Shown: positions 1 to 8,392, numbered from the stretch's first letter. The stretch: 64,000 bases of DNA from Peribacillus simplex NBRC 15720 = DSM 1321 (GCF_002243645.1 NZ_CP017704.1:3428001-3492000), one strand, 5' to 3'. The notes: generated by a model from the letters alone, not told the origin. A program made the numbers and translations.

Positions 1-80
1 TTGACGAAACCAAAAGATGTTTGAACCTAAGAAGCTTTGGTCATTTTTAACTATTTTAATAGTCAGTTTATTCTGATATT

Positions 81-521
81 ATGGAAGGGATAAAGATTGG
101 AGGAGGAAATAACATAAAAAGCTTATTTTCAATCTTAAGTACCTTTGTGTTGGTTCTGGCAGGTGGAATGGTATTATGTACTTCTTCTGCACAAGCAAGT
201 GTTCCTCAGTATTCTTTTCAAACAGAAGATGGAAAATGGGATGGTGAAATTGGAAATCCTAACAGCGGTAGTGACTTAGAGGTAGAACTAGTTTCCCCAA
301 TCTATTTAAAGACCTCTTCTGGAAGTAAGTTATTGACTAATTATAGTAACGTATGGTCTCGCCTCTGCAATGCTAGTACTGGAAAGTGCACAGGCTATCA
401 TAGCTTAGCAGGTGGAAAGACATTATTCACAGGTATGAAAATAGGTAAATTCTATGTTGATGTGAAAGATGGATATTCTTCTGGCAAAGTATATGGAAAA
501 CTACAAATTATTTTCAAATAA
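81..521 (+). CDS. Small secreted protein, function unknown
   Basis: I do not recognise a family. The N-terminal third holds a hydrophobic stretch ending in a signal-peptidase-like Ala-Gln-Ala-Ser site, so the product is probably exported as a mature protein of about 105 residues. The mature part is rich in Ser, Gly, Lys and Tyr and has two cysteines about nine residues apart, which could form a disulfide. The start is unusual. The ATG at 81 has no ribosome binding site, while a perfect AGGAGG at 101-106 lies seven bases before an ATA codon at 114, so the real start may be ATA or a mutated ATG. A strong terminator follows. Secretion is a fair inference; the function is not known. Confidence 0.65.
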   Translation: MEGIKIGGGNNIKSLFSILSTFVLVLAGGMVLCTSSAQASVPQYSFQTEDGKWDGEIGNPNSGSDLEVELVSPIYLKTSSGSKLLTNYSNVWSRLCNASTGKCTGYHSLAGGKTLFTGMKIGKFYVDVKDGYSSGKVYGKLQIIFK

Positions 522-533
522 CTTGTATTACTT

Positions 534-561
534 GCTACCCATTCTTAATGGGTAGCTTTTT
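534..561 (+). terminator. Rho-independent terminator
   Basis: A perfect 10-bp stem (GCTACCCATT / AATGGGTAGC) with a three-base loop is followed by TTTTTA. It closes the small secreted protein gene. From here to about 914 I see only a 77-codon reading frame without a ribosome binding site. Confidence 0.85.
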
Positions 562-914
562 ATATGGAAAGTTTCTAATATAAATTAATATCTAAATATT
601 TTTGTATAATTTACTAAAATTGATTAACACTGCCCTTTTTTGTGTTGGAAGTGCATTTATTATTCGAACGGGATTAATAATTAATTCTTATAACTTTATA
701 GTAATTCAGTATTTTACTGAATTACGAAAAAATGATACAGTATTTTCTATATTTACAAATTTATTTACATTGGGGGTTAGCTATGAAATATGCAGAAACA
801 ATTTTAAAAGCTATTTCTTCTTTCTCATTAAATAGTCAAAAGAAAAAGGAATTATCTATTTATTGATTTATTGTGTGATGATGCTATTAATCTTTCGTTC
901 AGGGAGGACAATCT

Positions 915-2162
915 ATGAAAAAGTTTTTTGCTTTTCAAGTGTTAATTGCATTGTTTATTGGAGCACTTATCGGACATTTTTTTCCTGAACTTGGCCAATC
1001 TTTAAGACCAATTGGCGACGCTTTTATTCATCTCATTAAAATGATTGTTGTGCCTATTGTTTTCACTACTATTGTCATTGGGTCATCAGGCGACGGAAAC
1101 ATGAAAAAAATGGGGTCGTTAGGACTTAAAACAATTATATGGTTTGAATTTATTACCACTCTGATTCTAGGTATTGGTCTTTTACTTGTTAACATTTTAA
1201 AGCCTGGTGCTGGGCTTAATTTGTCCCATCTTGCCCAGAAAGATATAACACAATTAAATGAAAGCGTTACCAAAGTTGTCGATTTTAAAACGATGCTTGT
1301 TAACATCATTCCAAGCAACATTGTTGATGCGATGGCAAAAAGTGATTTATTAGCTGTTATATTCTTCGCAATTTTATTTGGTGCAGCTGCTGGAGCAATT
1401 GGCAAAAAGTCAGAGCCGGCAATGAAGTTTATGGAATCAGTTGCAAATATCATGTTTAAACTGACACAAATGGTCATGGTAACCGCACCGATTGGTGTAC
1501 TATCTCTCATGGCAGCCTCTGTAGGTCAGTATGGTATCGCCCTTTTAATCCCTATGGCAAAATTGATTGGGGTTGTGTATCTTGGACTTGCTATTGTTAT
1601 TTTCGTTCTGTTTCCAATAATTGCTTGGTTCTTGAAGATTTCTTACTTTAAAGTGTTTCGAATGGTATGGGATTTGTTCCTTATCGCTTTTTCTACAACA
1701 AGTACGGAAACCATTCTGCCTCAGTTAATGGATCGAATGGAAGCATACGGTTGTTCGAAACGTGTTGTTTCATTCGTTATTCCTTCTGGGCTATCACTGA
1801 ATTGTGATGGTTCGACATTGTACCTTTCTGTTTGCTCTATTTTCTTGGCACAAGCATATGGCATCCCGATGGATTTTGGCCAACAGTTGATTGTAATGGG
1901 TGTTCTTGTTGCAACTTCAAAAGGAATTGCTGCTGTTCCATCCGGTTCGCTGGTTGTCCTTTTAGCCACAGCCTCAGCAGTAGGGCTTCCTGCAGAAGGC
2001 GTTGCAATTATAGCAGGCATTGACCGTGTGCTGGATATGGCACGTACTGCTTGTAATACTCCTGGACATGTTCTTGCTTGTATTGTGGTTTCGAAGTGGG
2101 AAAAAGAGTTCCGTCAGGAAGAATGGAAAGCTCAAACCGAACAGTCAAGCATTCAGGCATAA
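915..2162 (+). CDS. gltP: Proton/glutamate-aspartate symporter
   Basis: This is a sodium/proton:dicarboxylate symporter of the DAACS family that imports glutamate and aspartate across the plasma membrane. At 415 residues it has the usual length and closely resembles Bacillus subtilis GltP from end to end. Visible family marks are the serine-rich reentrant stretch AFSTTSTETILPQL near residue 260, the SLNCDGS motif near residue 295, and the ligand-binding C-terminal region with DMARTACNTPGH. Eight transmembrane helices plus two hairpins are expected. A GGGAGG ribosome binding site lies nine bases before the ATG. It appears to be a single-gene unit with a weak terminator after it. Confidence 0.95.
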   Translation: MKKFFAFQVLIALFIGALIGHFFPELGQSLRPIGDAFIHLIKMIVVPIVFTTIVIGSSGDGNMKKMGSLGLKTIIWFEFITTLILGIGLLLVNILKPGAGLNLSHLAQKDITQLNESVTKVVDFKTMLVNIIPSNIVDAMAKSDLLAVIFFAILFGAAAGAIGKKSEPAMKFMESVANIMFKLTQMVMVTAPIGVLSLMAASVGQYGIALLIPMAKLIGVVYLGLAIVIFVLFPIIAWFLKISYFKVFRMVWDLFLIAFSTTSTETILPQLMDRMEAYGCSKRVVSFVIPSGLSLNCDGSTLYLSVCSIFLAQAYGIPMDFGQQLIVMGVLVATSKGIAAVPSGSLVVLLATASAVGLPAEGVAIIAGIDRVLDMARTACNTPGHVLACIVVSKWEKEFRQEEWKAQTEQSSIQA

Positions 2163-2210
2163 GATTAAGATAAATGGAGTCCACATGTTTTTGTTGTTCT
2201 CCCCAAATGT

Positions 2211-2242
2211 TGAGGTGATGGTCTTCGGACCTCACCCTTTTT
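2211..2242 (+). terminator. Probable terminator after gltP
   Basis: A TGAGGT / ACCTCA stem encloses a 12-base loop and is followed by CCCTTTTTC. The stem is short, so this is a moderate call supported by its position 50 bases after the gltP stop. Confidence 0.5.
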
Positions 2243-2332
2243 CATGTGAATCCTCATCCTTTTAAACTTTTGGGCTATTAATACCTTTTACGGTCCAGGT
2301 GATAAATAAGAGAACGATATGGAGGTAGCGCA

Positions 2333-2626
2333 TTGAAAAAAATGCTGGGTTATTATCAGTTTTCCTTTTTAATGATATGAGTAACTAATTTTTTTGTTTT
2401 AGCACCTGTTGTTGATTTTATTGGAAATCATATTTTCTTAATAACGATTTCAGTATTTATAGTCTCTTTAATACTAGCTTTCCTGTAAGAAAAGGGGTTT
2501 TGGAGAAAAGCTGCGTTCGGCACATTAATAGCAATAGTTGTTATATGAAAATTATTCTATGGTTTGATGACAATTTTATGGAATGAACAAAAAATTTTTT
2601 TTTCTTGCTGTAACTTAACGAACTAA
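2333..2626 (+). pseudogene. Decayed small membrane protein gene
   Basis: A GGAGG ribosome binding site precedes a TTG start at 2333, and the same frame encodes a plausible integral membrane protein of about 95 residues with hydrophobic segments such as VDFIGNHIFLITISVFI. The frame is broken by stop codons at 2378 (TGA), 2486 (TAA) and 2546 (TGA), with no frame change between the pieces. Hydrophobic, codon-like character persists through all four segments, which points to a recently inactivated gene rather than random sequence. The original function cannot be told. A repeat-family copy lies just behind it. Confidence 0.5.
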
Positions 2627-2651
2627 AACAAGTAAATTCAGTGAAGTGAAG

Positions 2652-2692
2652 AGTGCTGAGGCAGCCTTTTTCTTTTGGCACTAACGGGGCAG
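2652..2692 (+). repeat. Dispersed box-hairpin repeat, copy 1 (partial)
   Basis: This copy has the central hairpin (GTGCTGAGGCAGCC followed by TTTTTC) and the start of the right box (CACTAACGGGGCAG). The left box is missing. It lies between the decayed membrane gene and the DUF6157 gene. Confidence 0.7.
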
Positions 2693-2762
2693 CATACAGG
2701 AAGATGATGATGGTATAATATGGTATAAGGGTAATCACACTGCTTAATAAGGAGGTTGTTAT

Positions 2763-3164
2763 ATGAGTTATAAGAACACACTTATTACCATTTCAGAGGA
2801 TTCAAAAGTTACTTCAGGAAAGGTACCTATCATCAGAAACGAAAAACACACAATTGCTTATATTGAGCATGATTTAATTAATAATAACCCATATAAATTT
2901 ACACAAGACGACGTACAATTCAAAACATACATGATCAAGAATCAAATTGAAGAGAAAAATGCAGATGAACTTCGAGAACAGTTTTTTTCAAAACCCAAGG
3001 CTTGCTTCAGAGCTTCTCCTTTAGTAAAGAATCATGGTTGGGGAATTCATTATAATAATCAAGGGAAAATTGCCATATATGATGCTAAGAGTGAAATGTA
3101 TAACCAATTGCTTAATCAAGTTGACATTACAAAACTTAAAGGTATGCGTTCCAAAAGAAAATAA
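2763..3164 (+). CDS. DUF6157 family protein
   Basis: The 133-residue product matches what I know of DUF6157, a family of small cytoplasmic proteins of unknown function common in Bacillus and Actinobacteria. Characteristic parts are the N-terminal SYKNTLITISEDSKV segment, the PYKFTQDDV region and the FSKPKACFRASPLVKNHGWGIH stretch, which suggests a conserved Gly/His/Trp surface. An AAGGAGG ribosome binding site stands eight bases before the ATG. Repeat-family copies lie on both sides, so it looks like a single gene between two repeats. No catalytic function can be stated. Confidence 0.8.
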   Translation: MSYKNTLITISEDSKVTSGKVPIIRNEKHTIAYIEHDLINNNPYKFTQDDVQFKTYMIKNQIEEKNADELREQFFSKPKACFRASPLVKNHGWGIHYNNQGKIAIYDAKSEMYNQLLNQVDITKLKGMRSKRK

Positions 3165-3171
3165 ATACAAA

Positions 3172-3197
3172 CGGGGCAGGTTAGTTGAACAAGTCCA
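3172..3197 (+). repeat. Dispersed repeat, solo right box
   Basis: Only the right box is present (ACGGGGCAGGTTAGTTGAAC), seven bases after the DUF6157 stop. The central hairpin is missing. Confidence 0.7.
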
Positions 3198-3366
3198 AAG
3201 GGGAAATCCCATGATTCTAAGCGTTGTTAAGTGGATTCCTGCGTGACACTCATGTGCTTAGACGGTAGTTTTGCTGACAAATGGTAGTTTGTTATAGGAT
3301 AATGGTGATATATTTTATGGGCAAAATATTAGGGGGAAAACTCCAAAAAGAAGGAAGTGCTAAACG

Positions 3367-4074
3367 ATGAATTTAGAAATGGTTATGCAGGAGCTAGAAG
3401 CCCTTGGCAAGGAACGAACTAAAAAAATTTACATATCCAATGGTGCGCATGAGCCGCTTTTTGGCGTGGCTACAGGCGCTATGAAACCAATTGCAAAGAA
3501 AATAAAAATAGATCAACGTTTAGCTGAAGAGCTTTATTCCACGGGGAACTACGATGCAATGTACTTTGCAGGCATTATTGCAGACCCAAAAGCCATGACT
3601 GAGTCGGATTATGATCGTTGGATGGATGCTGCGTATTTTTATATGCTGTCTGATTTTGTAGTGGCTGTAACTTTATCAGAGTCAGATATTGCACAAGAAG
3701 TTTCTGATAAATGGATCGCAAGCGGTGAAGAGCTGAGAATGTCAGCGGGTTGGAGTTGCTACTGCTGGCTTTTAGGGAATCGCCTAGACGTTGAATTTTC
3801 AGAAAGCAAGATTTCCAATATGCTTGAAATTGTGAAAAATACGATTCACGATTCGCCAGAACGAACGAAATCCGCTATGAATAATTTTCTATACACCGTG
3901 GGGATTTCATATGTGCCACTCCATGAAAAGGCAGTCGAGACCGCAAAGGCAATAGGAACAGTAGAAGTCAAACGGGACAAGAAAAAAAGCAGTTTTCTAA
4001 ATGCTTACGAAAGTATTCAAAAAGAAGTCGATAAAGGAAAGCTTGGTTTTAAACGCAAACATGTAAGATGTTAA
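3367..4074 (+). CDS. DNA alkylation repair protein (AlkD-like HEAT repeat)
   Basis: The 235-residue protein belongs to the DNA alkylation repair (AlkD/AlkC-like) superfamily, whose members are built from HEAT-like helical repeats. AlkD itself excises alkylated bases such as N3- and N7-alkylpurines. Family features seen are the N-terminal motif with GVATGAMKPIAKKIK, the ELYSTGNYDAMYFAGIIADP repeat, and DRWMDAAYFYMLSDFV, which resembles the AlkD region with W, D and R residues near the lesion. Glycosylase activity is inferred from family membership, and several members of this subgroup have not been tested. The ribosome binding site GAAGGAAG lies nine bases before the ATG. A strong terminator follows. 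Confidence 0.8.
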   Translation: MNLEMVMQELEALGKERTKKIYISNGAHEPLFGVATGAMKPIAKKIKIDQRLAEELYSTGNYDAMYFAGIIADPKAMTESDYDRWMDAAYFYMLSDFVVAVTLSESDIAQEVSDKWIASGEELRMSAGWSCYCWLLGNRLDVEFSESKISNMLEIVKNTIHDSPERTKSAMNNFLYTVGISYVPLHEKAVETAKAIGTVEVKRDKKKSSFLNAYESIQKEVDKGKLGFKRKHVRC

Positions 4075-4114
4075 AAAATTTGCCTCGCAAAATTGAAGTG
4101 TAATCTATGGAAAG

Positions 4115-4156
4115 GAATCCATTTCGATCAATCTATTTTCAAAATGGATTCTTTTT
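4115..4156 (+). terminator. Rho-independent terminator
   Basis: GAATCCATTT pairs with AAATGGATTC across a 17-base loop and is followed by TTTTTA. It ends the AlkD-like gene. From 4157 to 4404 I see no further feature before the convergent operon on the - strand. Confidence 0.75.
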
Positions 4157-4404
4157 ATTTTCGCTAATATGGGGGTTCAAGAGGAAATTTTGATCAATCT
4201 TGATTCCAAAATACACTAGATCTTAATTAGTTCTATATTTTGATAAATCGACTTACTGATCATTTATCAGTTCCTATATATTCAACTTTCAGGGAATTTT
4301 CCACCTGTTAATTATCCTCATGATTCATTGCATCTTTCAAAGCTTGGCCTTTACCCATTCCTAGTTTCTTCAGAAAAGAGAGTATGAGCTACAGTACCAT
4401 ACTC

Positions 4405-5685
4405 TCATATTTTCTTCATCAGTATAATATTTTTTTTGTGATACACACTTAAAACCAGACCAAACAAGCAGGCGTTAATCATCGCTGATAAAGCACCATA
4501 GCTCATAAATGGCAGGGATACGCTTATTATTGGTAATAAGCCGAGAGACATTCCGATGCTGATAGTTACCTGTGCAGTGAATATGGCAAAACTGCCGGAA
4601 ACAAGCATTTTCCCAAATGGGTCTTTCACAGTTTGGAATATACGAGAAATTCGCCAGATCATCCATAAAAACAGCAGACCAATGAGCAAGGCCCCGGCCC
4701 AGCCAAGCGTATAGGTAATCGTTACAAAGATAAAATCCGTCATCATTTCATTTGAAAAATCAATCTCCCCGAGGGAACCAAAATGTCCAAACCATCCGGC
4801 ATCCTCAATTAGCTTTTCCAGTTTCAAATATATATACCCCGATGTCTCACTGAATTTTTCAGGCGTAATGAACGCAAAAAGTCTTTCAAATTGATAGGTC
4901 CTTATATCTTTCAACGCTAACTCTATAAGCAGAAGTGAAACACATGTAGTAAGCAGGACCGCTGCAGTGATAAGGATTTTCCTTTTATTTAGGCCGCTCT
5001 TCCAGACCATTACAGCGACCATCAATGAGTAAAGCGCCACCGCCTGCAAGTTGGCTGTAACCATAAACAAAAAGGCAGAACAAATGTATAAAATGGCAGC
5101 CAAATAAACATTCATCTTTTTTGATTGCAGCATTCCGGCCCAGGCAAGCAGAAAAATTGGCAGAACCACAATAGAATCGACCGATAAAAGGCCCATAATA
5201 TTCATTTGAGGACGCCCGTTCATTGTTAAATTGGAATATTGGAACTGAACAAGAATCAGACATCCCATCGTAAAGAAAACCCAGCCCCATCTCTGAAGTT
5301 TCCGATAATCGAAAAAAAGAAGGACACAGGCCAAAATGACACTTCCTGTGACAGAATATACCTGCTTCAGCACTGAAAATGAATTACCATTCTTAAATAA
5401 GAACCAAAACAAAAACAGACCCGTAGCTGACATGAATAGAAACATGCTCATTAGCTTCCAATCAATCTTCGGCCTGTGCAGCTCGTCCATCTTCTGTCCA
5501 ATGTCAGCGGGGCTTCCCATTTTTCGGACAGCCAGTTCCTCTGCTTCATCTTCTGTATATCCTTTTTTGACCAGTTCAGTTTTAGCTTGATGCAAATGGG
5601 CTTTTAATTCAGCTTCTATATATTTTTTTGCTTCTTTTGATCGAATATATGACGAAACCTCATCTAAAAAATGATTGCTTCTCAA
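4405..5685 (-). CDS. HAAS-domain / FtsW-RodA-SpoVE (SEDS) family membrane protein
   Basis: The protein joins two parts. Residues 1-70 form a HAAS-like (permease prefix) helical domain with YIEAELKAHLHQAKTELVKK and DEAEELAVRKMGSPADIG. Residues 75-420 form a multi-pass FtsW/RodA/SpoVE-type domain. SEDS marks include NGRPQMNIMG near 157, TPEKFSETSGY at 274-284 and MMTDFIFV at 314-321. SEDS enzymes polymerise lipid II into glycan. Here the position of the RodA loop-4 motif NPEKDPLG reads TPEKFSET, so the catalytic aspartate seems absent and the protein may be regulatory or sensory instead. It overlaps the PadR-like gene by four bases and is the last gene of the sigma operon. Confidence 0.8.
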   Translation of the reverse strand: MRSNHFLDEVSSYIRSKEAKKYIEAELKAHLHQAKTELVKKGYTEDEAEELAVRKMGSPADIGQKMDELHRPKIDWKLMSMFLFMSATGLFLFWFLFKNGNSFSVLKQVYSVTGSVILACVLLFFDYRKLQRWGWVFFTMGCLILVQFQYSNLTMNGRPQMNIMGLLSVDSIVVLPIFLLAWAGMLQSKKMNVYLAAILYICSAFLFMVTANLQAVALYSLMVAVMVWKSGLNKRKILITAAVLLTTCVSLLLIELALKDIRTYQFERLFAFITPEKFSETSGYIYLKLEKLIEDAGWFGHFGSLGEIDFSNEMMTDFIFVTITYTLGWAGALLIGLLFLWMIWRISRIFQTVKDPFGKMLVSGSFAIFTAQVTISIGMSLGLLPIISVSLPFMSYGALSAMINACLFGLVLSVYHKKNIILMKKI

Positions 5686-6101
5686 TCGGTTCCTCCTCCT
5701 TCAAACGCTGTCCGCCAAAGAGCAGAGGCGGAACCACTTTTAGATTCCTTTTTCTTTAGCCACTTTTTCGCACGTTCATCCAAGGAATAGAGCTTTCTTT
5801 CTTCAGTTTCCCAAAAAGACTGGAGCCAGCCTTCCTTCTCAAGCTCATGCAAGACAGCATACAAGGAGCCTTCATTATTTTCAAATTTCCGGATGCCTTT
5901 CTGGTAAAGAGATTCATTAATTTGATAACCACTTTTCTCCTTATCCAATGATCTGAAAATACCAATCAAGATGTCTTCCCTACTTACATCCTGCTTTTCG
6001 ATAGCGGTATGGATGGAGTTTCTATGGTTTTCCGTGAATTTCAAATCAAGAAATGTATGCTTTTTCATAGCCGATTTCAAGCGTGTTAATTTATCTTCCA
6101 T
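5682..6101 (-). CDS. PadR-like winged-helix protein in sigma operon
   Basis: The C-terminal 90 residues fit a PadR winged helix: ILIGIFRSLDKEKSGYQINESL, then NNEGSLYAVLHELEKEGWL and RKLYSLDERAKKWL, the usual helix-helix-wing layout with the conserved GSLYAVLHELEK element. The first 45 residues are an extra helical, basic extension not typical of PadR and could contact the sigma factor or its partner. The gene overlaps the ECF sigma gene by 11 bases and the SEDS gene by four, so the three are translationally coupled. Whether it represses DNA or acts as an anti-sigma component is open. The family call is firm; the role is inferred. Confidence 0.75.
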   Translation of the reverse strand: MEDKLTRLKSAMKKHTFLDLKFTENHRNSIHTAIEKQDVSREDILIGIFRSLDKEKSGYQINESLYQKGIRKFENNEGSLYAVLHELEKEGWLQSFWETEERKLYSLDERAKKWLKKKESKSGSASALWRTAFEGGGTD

Positions 6102-6621
6102 CGGTGGATTCCTCCCAATAGGTTTTTAACCTTCTTTTCGCCTGGCGCATCCGGGTCTTCACCGTTCCAAGTTTGACCCCGGTAATTTCAGAAATCTCCT
6201 TGAGCTTCATTTCCTGAAAATAATGGAGATAAATGAGCTCGCGATAGTGGATTGGCAGTTCCATGACTGCATCAGCAAGCTGCCTGTCTTCATCCTGCTG
6301 AATGATCTCTTCTTCCACATTATCGGTAGAAGTCCATTCCTGCTCCTCTTCCGCAGTCGAAACTTTTCGGAAGTACCAGCTTTTCCTATAATCCTTACAA
6401 TGGTTAATAGCAATTCTCCAAAGCCACGTCCTTATATTTGATTGTTGGTTATACGTGGGCAGCGCCTTATAGCATTTGATGAAAATCTCCTGTGTCAGGT
6501 CCTCTGCCACAACTGCATCTTTTACATAGGAATAGACCAATTGCAGAATATCCTGTCCATAAAGGGACATGATTTCATCCAGTAAGGATTCGTTATCTTT
6601 CATTTGAGACCATTTAAACAC
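6091..6621 (-). CDS. ECF-type RNA polymerase sigma factor
   Basis: This is a sigma-70 family group IV (extracytoplasmic function) sigma factor of about 176 residues. Region 2 is seen in LVYSYVKDAVVAEDLTQEIFIKCYKAL and NIRTWLWRIAINHCKDY, and region 4 in ELPIHYRELIYLHYFQEMKLKEISEITGVKLGTVKTRMRQAKRRLK. The longest frame begins at a TTG (6633), but the ribosome binding site GGAGG lies inside it, five bases before a GTG at 6621, which I take as the start. No canonical transmembrane anti-sigma gene follows. Instead a PadR-like protein and a HAAS-SEDS membrane protein are coupled to it. An ECF-type promoter lies upstream, so autoregulation is likely. Confidence 0.9.
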   Translation of the reverse strand: MFKWSQMKDNESLLDEIMSLYGQDILQLVYSYVKDAVVAEDLTQEIFIKCYKALPTYNQQSNIRTWLWRIAINHCKDYRKSWYFRKVSTAEEEQEWTSTDNVEEEIIQQDEDRQLADAVMELPIHYRELIYLHYFQEMKLKEISEITGVKLGTVKTRMRQAKRRLKTYWEESTDGR

Positions 6622-6664
6622 AAACTCCTCCAAAACAGTTCACACTTCCTTCCCTAGATATATA

Positions 6665-6691
6665 GACGATAGTACTTATAAGAAGGTTTTC
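6665..6691 (-). promoter_or_regulatory. ECF-type autoregulatory promoter
   Basis: On the - strand GAAAAC is followed after 17 bases by CGTCTATA, close to the TGAAAC-N16/17-CGTM pattern of Bacillus ECF sigma factors such as SigW, SigX and SigY. The start point would be about 35-40 bases before the sigma gene's GTG. Autoregulation is an inference from family behaviour. Confidence 0.6.
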
Positions 6692-7302
6692 TGTTTTTTA
6701 AAATTATCCCTTTGTTACTATGGAGTACAGCTGAAAATAAAGAAAACCTTTTAATAATTAGTACAGCAATAGTAGAAAAAATCCTTGCCTGACAACATCC
6801 GATCAAAAAAGTTAAACCGTTTATAAACATGATAAACCAAAAAATCATTACTGATTTGGTATTTTCTTATAAAACTAACGGGGCAGGTTAGTTCCATAAC
6901 AACAAGTAAAATACACCCCAGTGTGCATAAGATACAAACTGTGCAATAAAAAAGTAATAGACTAAGTGAATTGTCTATTACTATATATTACTTATTCACC
7001 AGTAATGCACTTCGTTCAATCAAAATGCTGAGTTAATAAAGAATCTGGCTGACCTGGAACTTTATCCTGAAATCCACGCATAAGACACGGCTTCTCTATC
7101 AGACAAATGGGAAGGTACGATTTTTTATCTCCAAGATAAACCATATTTGTATTTGAGGATTGGAATACATTTATTATGTAAGTTGATGATGGACTTTCTG
7201 TCTGAAAGATGTAAAATATAGGTTTAATTGAAGTTCATCTTATTTACATAGTGGAGCTTAATAAAGGTTAAAGTGATAATAGAATTAGGAGGGAATTTTT
7301 CA
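6692..7302. other. Gap with solo repeat box, inverted repeat and possible gene remnant
   Basis: No intact gene is seen between the divergent sigma operon and the bcrC-like gene. A solo right box of the dispersed repeat lies at 6872-6900 (CTAACGGGGCAGGTTAGTTC). A perfect 9-bp inverted repeat (GTAATAGAC / GTCTATTAC, 6954-6981) has an A run on its left, so it could terminate - strand transcription. A frame from about 7000 to 7218 has only one internal stop and may be an old gene remnant, which I cannot identify. Confidence 0.45.
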
Positions 7303-7917
7303 ATGGCTTTGTCCGAAATGAATAGTAAATTGTTTAGAATGATTAATAATCTAGGTAAACAATACACCGATTTAAATCCTTTCTTTGTATTCATCGCTGA
7401 ATACATGATTTTTTTCTTAGTATTGGCAGTCCTGATGTTTTTGTTTTCTCGAAGAAATAAAAATAGAATTATGGTAATCTGTGCATTTATTACATTAGTT
7501 ATCTCGGAAATATTGGCGAAAATAGCAGCGCAATTCCACTCGAATTATCAACCATTTGCTGAGTTGTCCAACGTTAATAAGTTAGTTGAAAAAGCAGTCA
7601 ATAATTCCTTTCCAAGCGACCATACGATCATATTTTTTTCATTTTGTATAACCTTCTGGTTGTTCAAAAGGGGTTGGGGGTTTTTATGGGGAATTTTGGC
7701 TGTCTTTGTAGGTATTTCGCGAATTTGGGTAGGTGTCCATTATCCAGCAGATGTTATTGTCGGAGCCATCATCAGTATCGTTTCAGCCACGATCGTTTAC
7801 AAAATTGTTCTTAATTTAAGTCTGACTAAGAAATTTTTAGGAAATCACGAGATGGGCGAACAATCCATTCTATCTGCCCTATCCAAACAAAAGAAAGGTA
7901 AGTCAAAGGACTTTTAA
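7303..7917 (+). CDS. bcrC: Undecaprenyl-diphosphatase, PAP2 family (BcrC-like)
   Basis: This PAP2-superfamily membrane phosphatase dephosphorylates undecaprenyl pyrophosphate outside the membrane, recycling the cell-wall lipid carrier and giving bacitracin tolerance. Motif 2 is FPSDHT (PSDH at 104-107) and motif 3 is SRIWVGVHYPAD (R140, H146). Motif 1 is degenerate, with K73 and YQPF at 82-85 where many relatives have an arginine before the proline; the Q form is shared by other Bacillus BcrC-like proteins. About five membrane helices are visible. A GTG at 7273 is in frame, but AGGAGGG at 7287-7293 supports the ATG at 7303. A repeat copy touches the stop codon. Confidence 0.85.
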   Translation: MALSEMNSKLFRMINNLGKQYTDLNPFFVFIAEYMIFFLVLAVLMFLFSRRNKNRIMVICAFITLVISEILAKIAAQFHSNYQPFAELSNVNKLVEKAVNNSFPSDHTIIFFSFCITFWLFKRGWGFLWGILAVFVGISRIWVGVHYPADVIVGAIISIVSATIVYKIVLNLSLTKKFLGNHEMGEQSILSALSKQKKGKSKDF

Positions 7918-7970
7918 AAAAAGGCAGCTATTTCTATTTGTAACTAACGGGGAAGGGTTGCTCAACAAGA
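7918..7970 (+). repeat. Dispersed box-hairpin repeat (degenerate)
   Basis: The copy begins at the bcrC-like stop codon with AAAAGGCAGCTATTTC (half of the central hairpin), then GTAACTAACGGGGAAGGGTTGCTCAACAAG as a diverged right box. The left box is absent. Confidence 0.6.
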
Positions 7971-8008
7971 AAGTGTTAAAATTGGGAGTTAAAAGGTGTT
8001 GATGGTGA

Positions 8009-8383
8009 GTGAATGTATTCCCGGAAGCAAACGACTTTCTTTCGTTGTTTGAGTGTGAACCTATATTATTTGAGACCACTGCGAAAGATTTACCGTTTTA
8101 TTACAATAAAGCAACATATCAATTTTCTAATGGAGAGGAAGACTTTACTGTTACACTTTCTCCATCTTACGGTGAAGTAAAAATACAAGTAACCCAACCC
8201 ACTTCAAATAAATTGTTATCACTTTTGGATTTAAAACGAGTTAACAAATTTAAGATTACAGCAGACAAAAAGGAACTATCAAGTGTACTTTTAACGGTTC
8301 TGAATGAGGATTCCCAACAAACAATAGAAATTGATTTTAAGCCAAAATATAAACTGATTTTTAGAGAACATTATACACGGTAA
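8009..8383 (+). CDS. Hypothetical protein
   Basis: I do not recognise this 124-residue product. It has no signal peptide or membrane segment. Alternating beta-prone stretches (YQFSNGEEDFTVTLSPSYGEVKIQV and SSVLLTVLNEDSQQTIEIDF) suggest a small beta-sheet domain. The start is a GTG with a modest AAAGGTG ribosome binding site ten bases upstream. It stands alone between two repeat-family copies, the second only nine bases past its stop. Codon use looks native. Confidence 0.6.
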   Translation: MNVFPEANDFLSLFECEPILFETTAKDLPFYYNKATYQFSNGEEDFTVTLSPSYGEVKIQVTQPTSNKLLSLLDLKRVNKFKITADKKELSSVLLTVLNEDSQQTIEIDFKPKYKLIFREHYTR

Positions 8384-8392
8384 ATACTCAGT

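Noticed and set aside
602..835. A 77-codon + strand frame with hydrophobic segments
   Set aside because: It starts at TTG without a ribosome binding site in very AT-rich DNA, where such frames are common by chance.
6654..6848. A 64-codon - strand frame upstream of the sigma operon
   Set aside because: It overlaps the predicted ECF promoter, has no ribosome binding site and looks like chance in AT-rich DNA.
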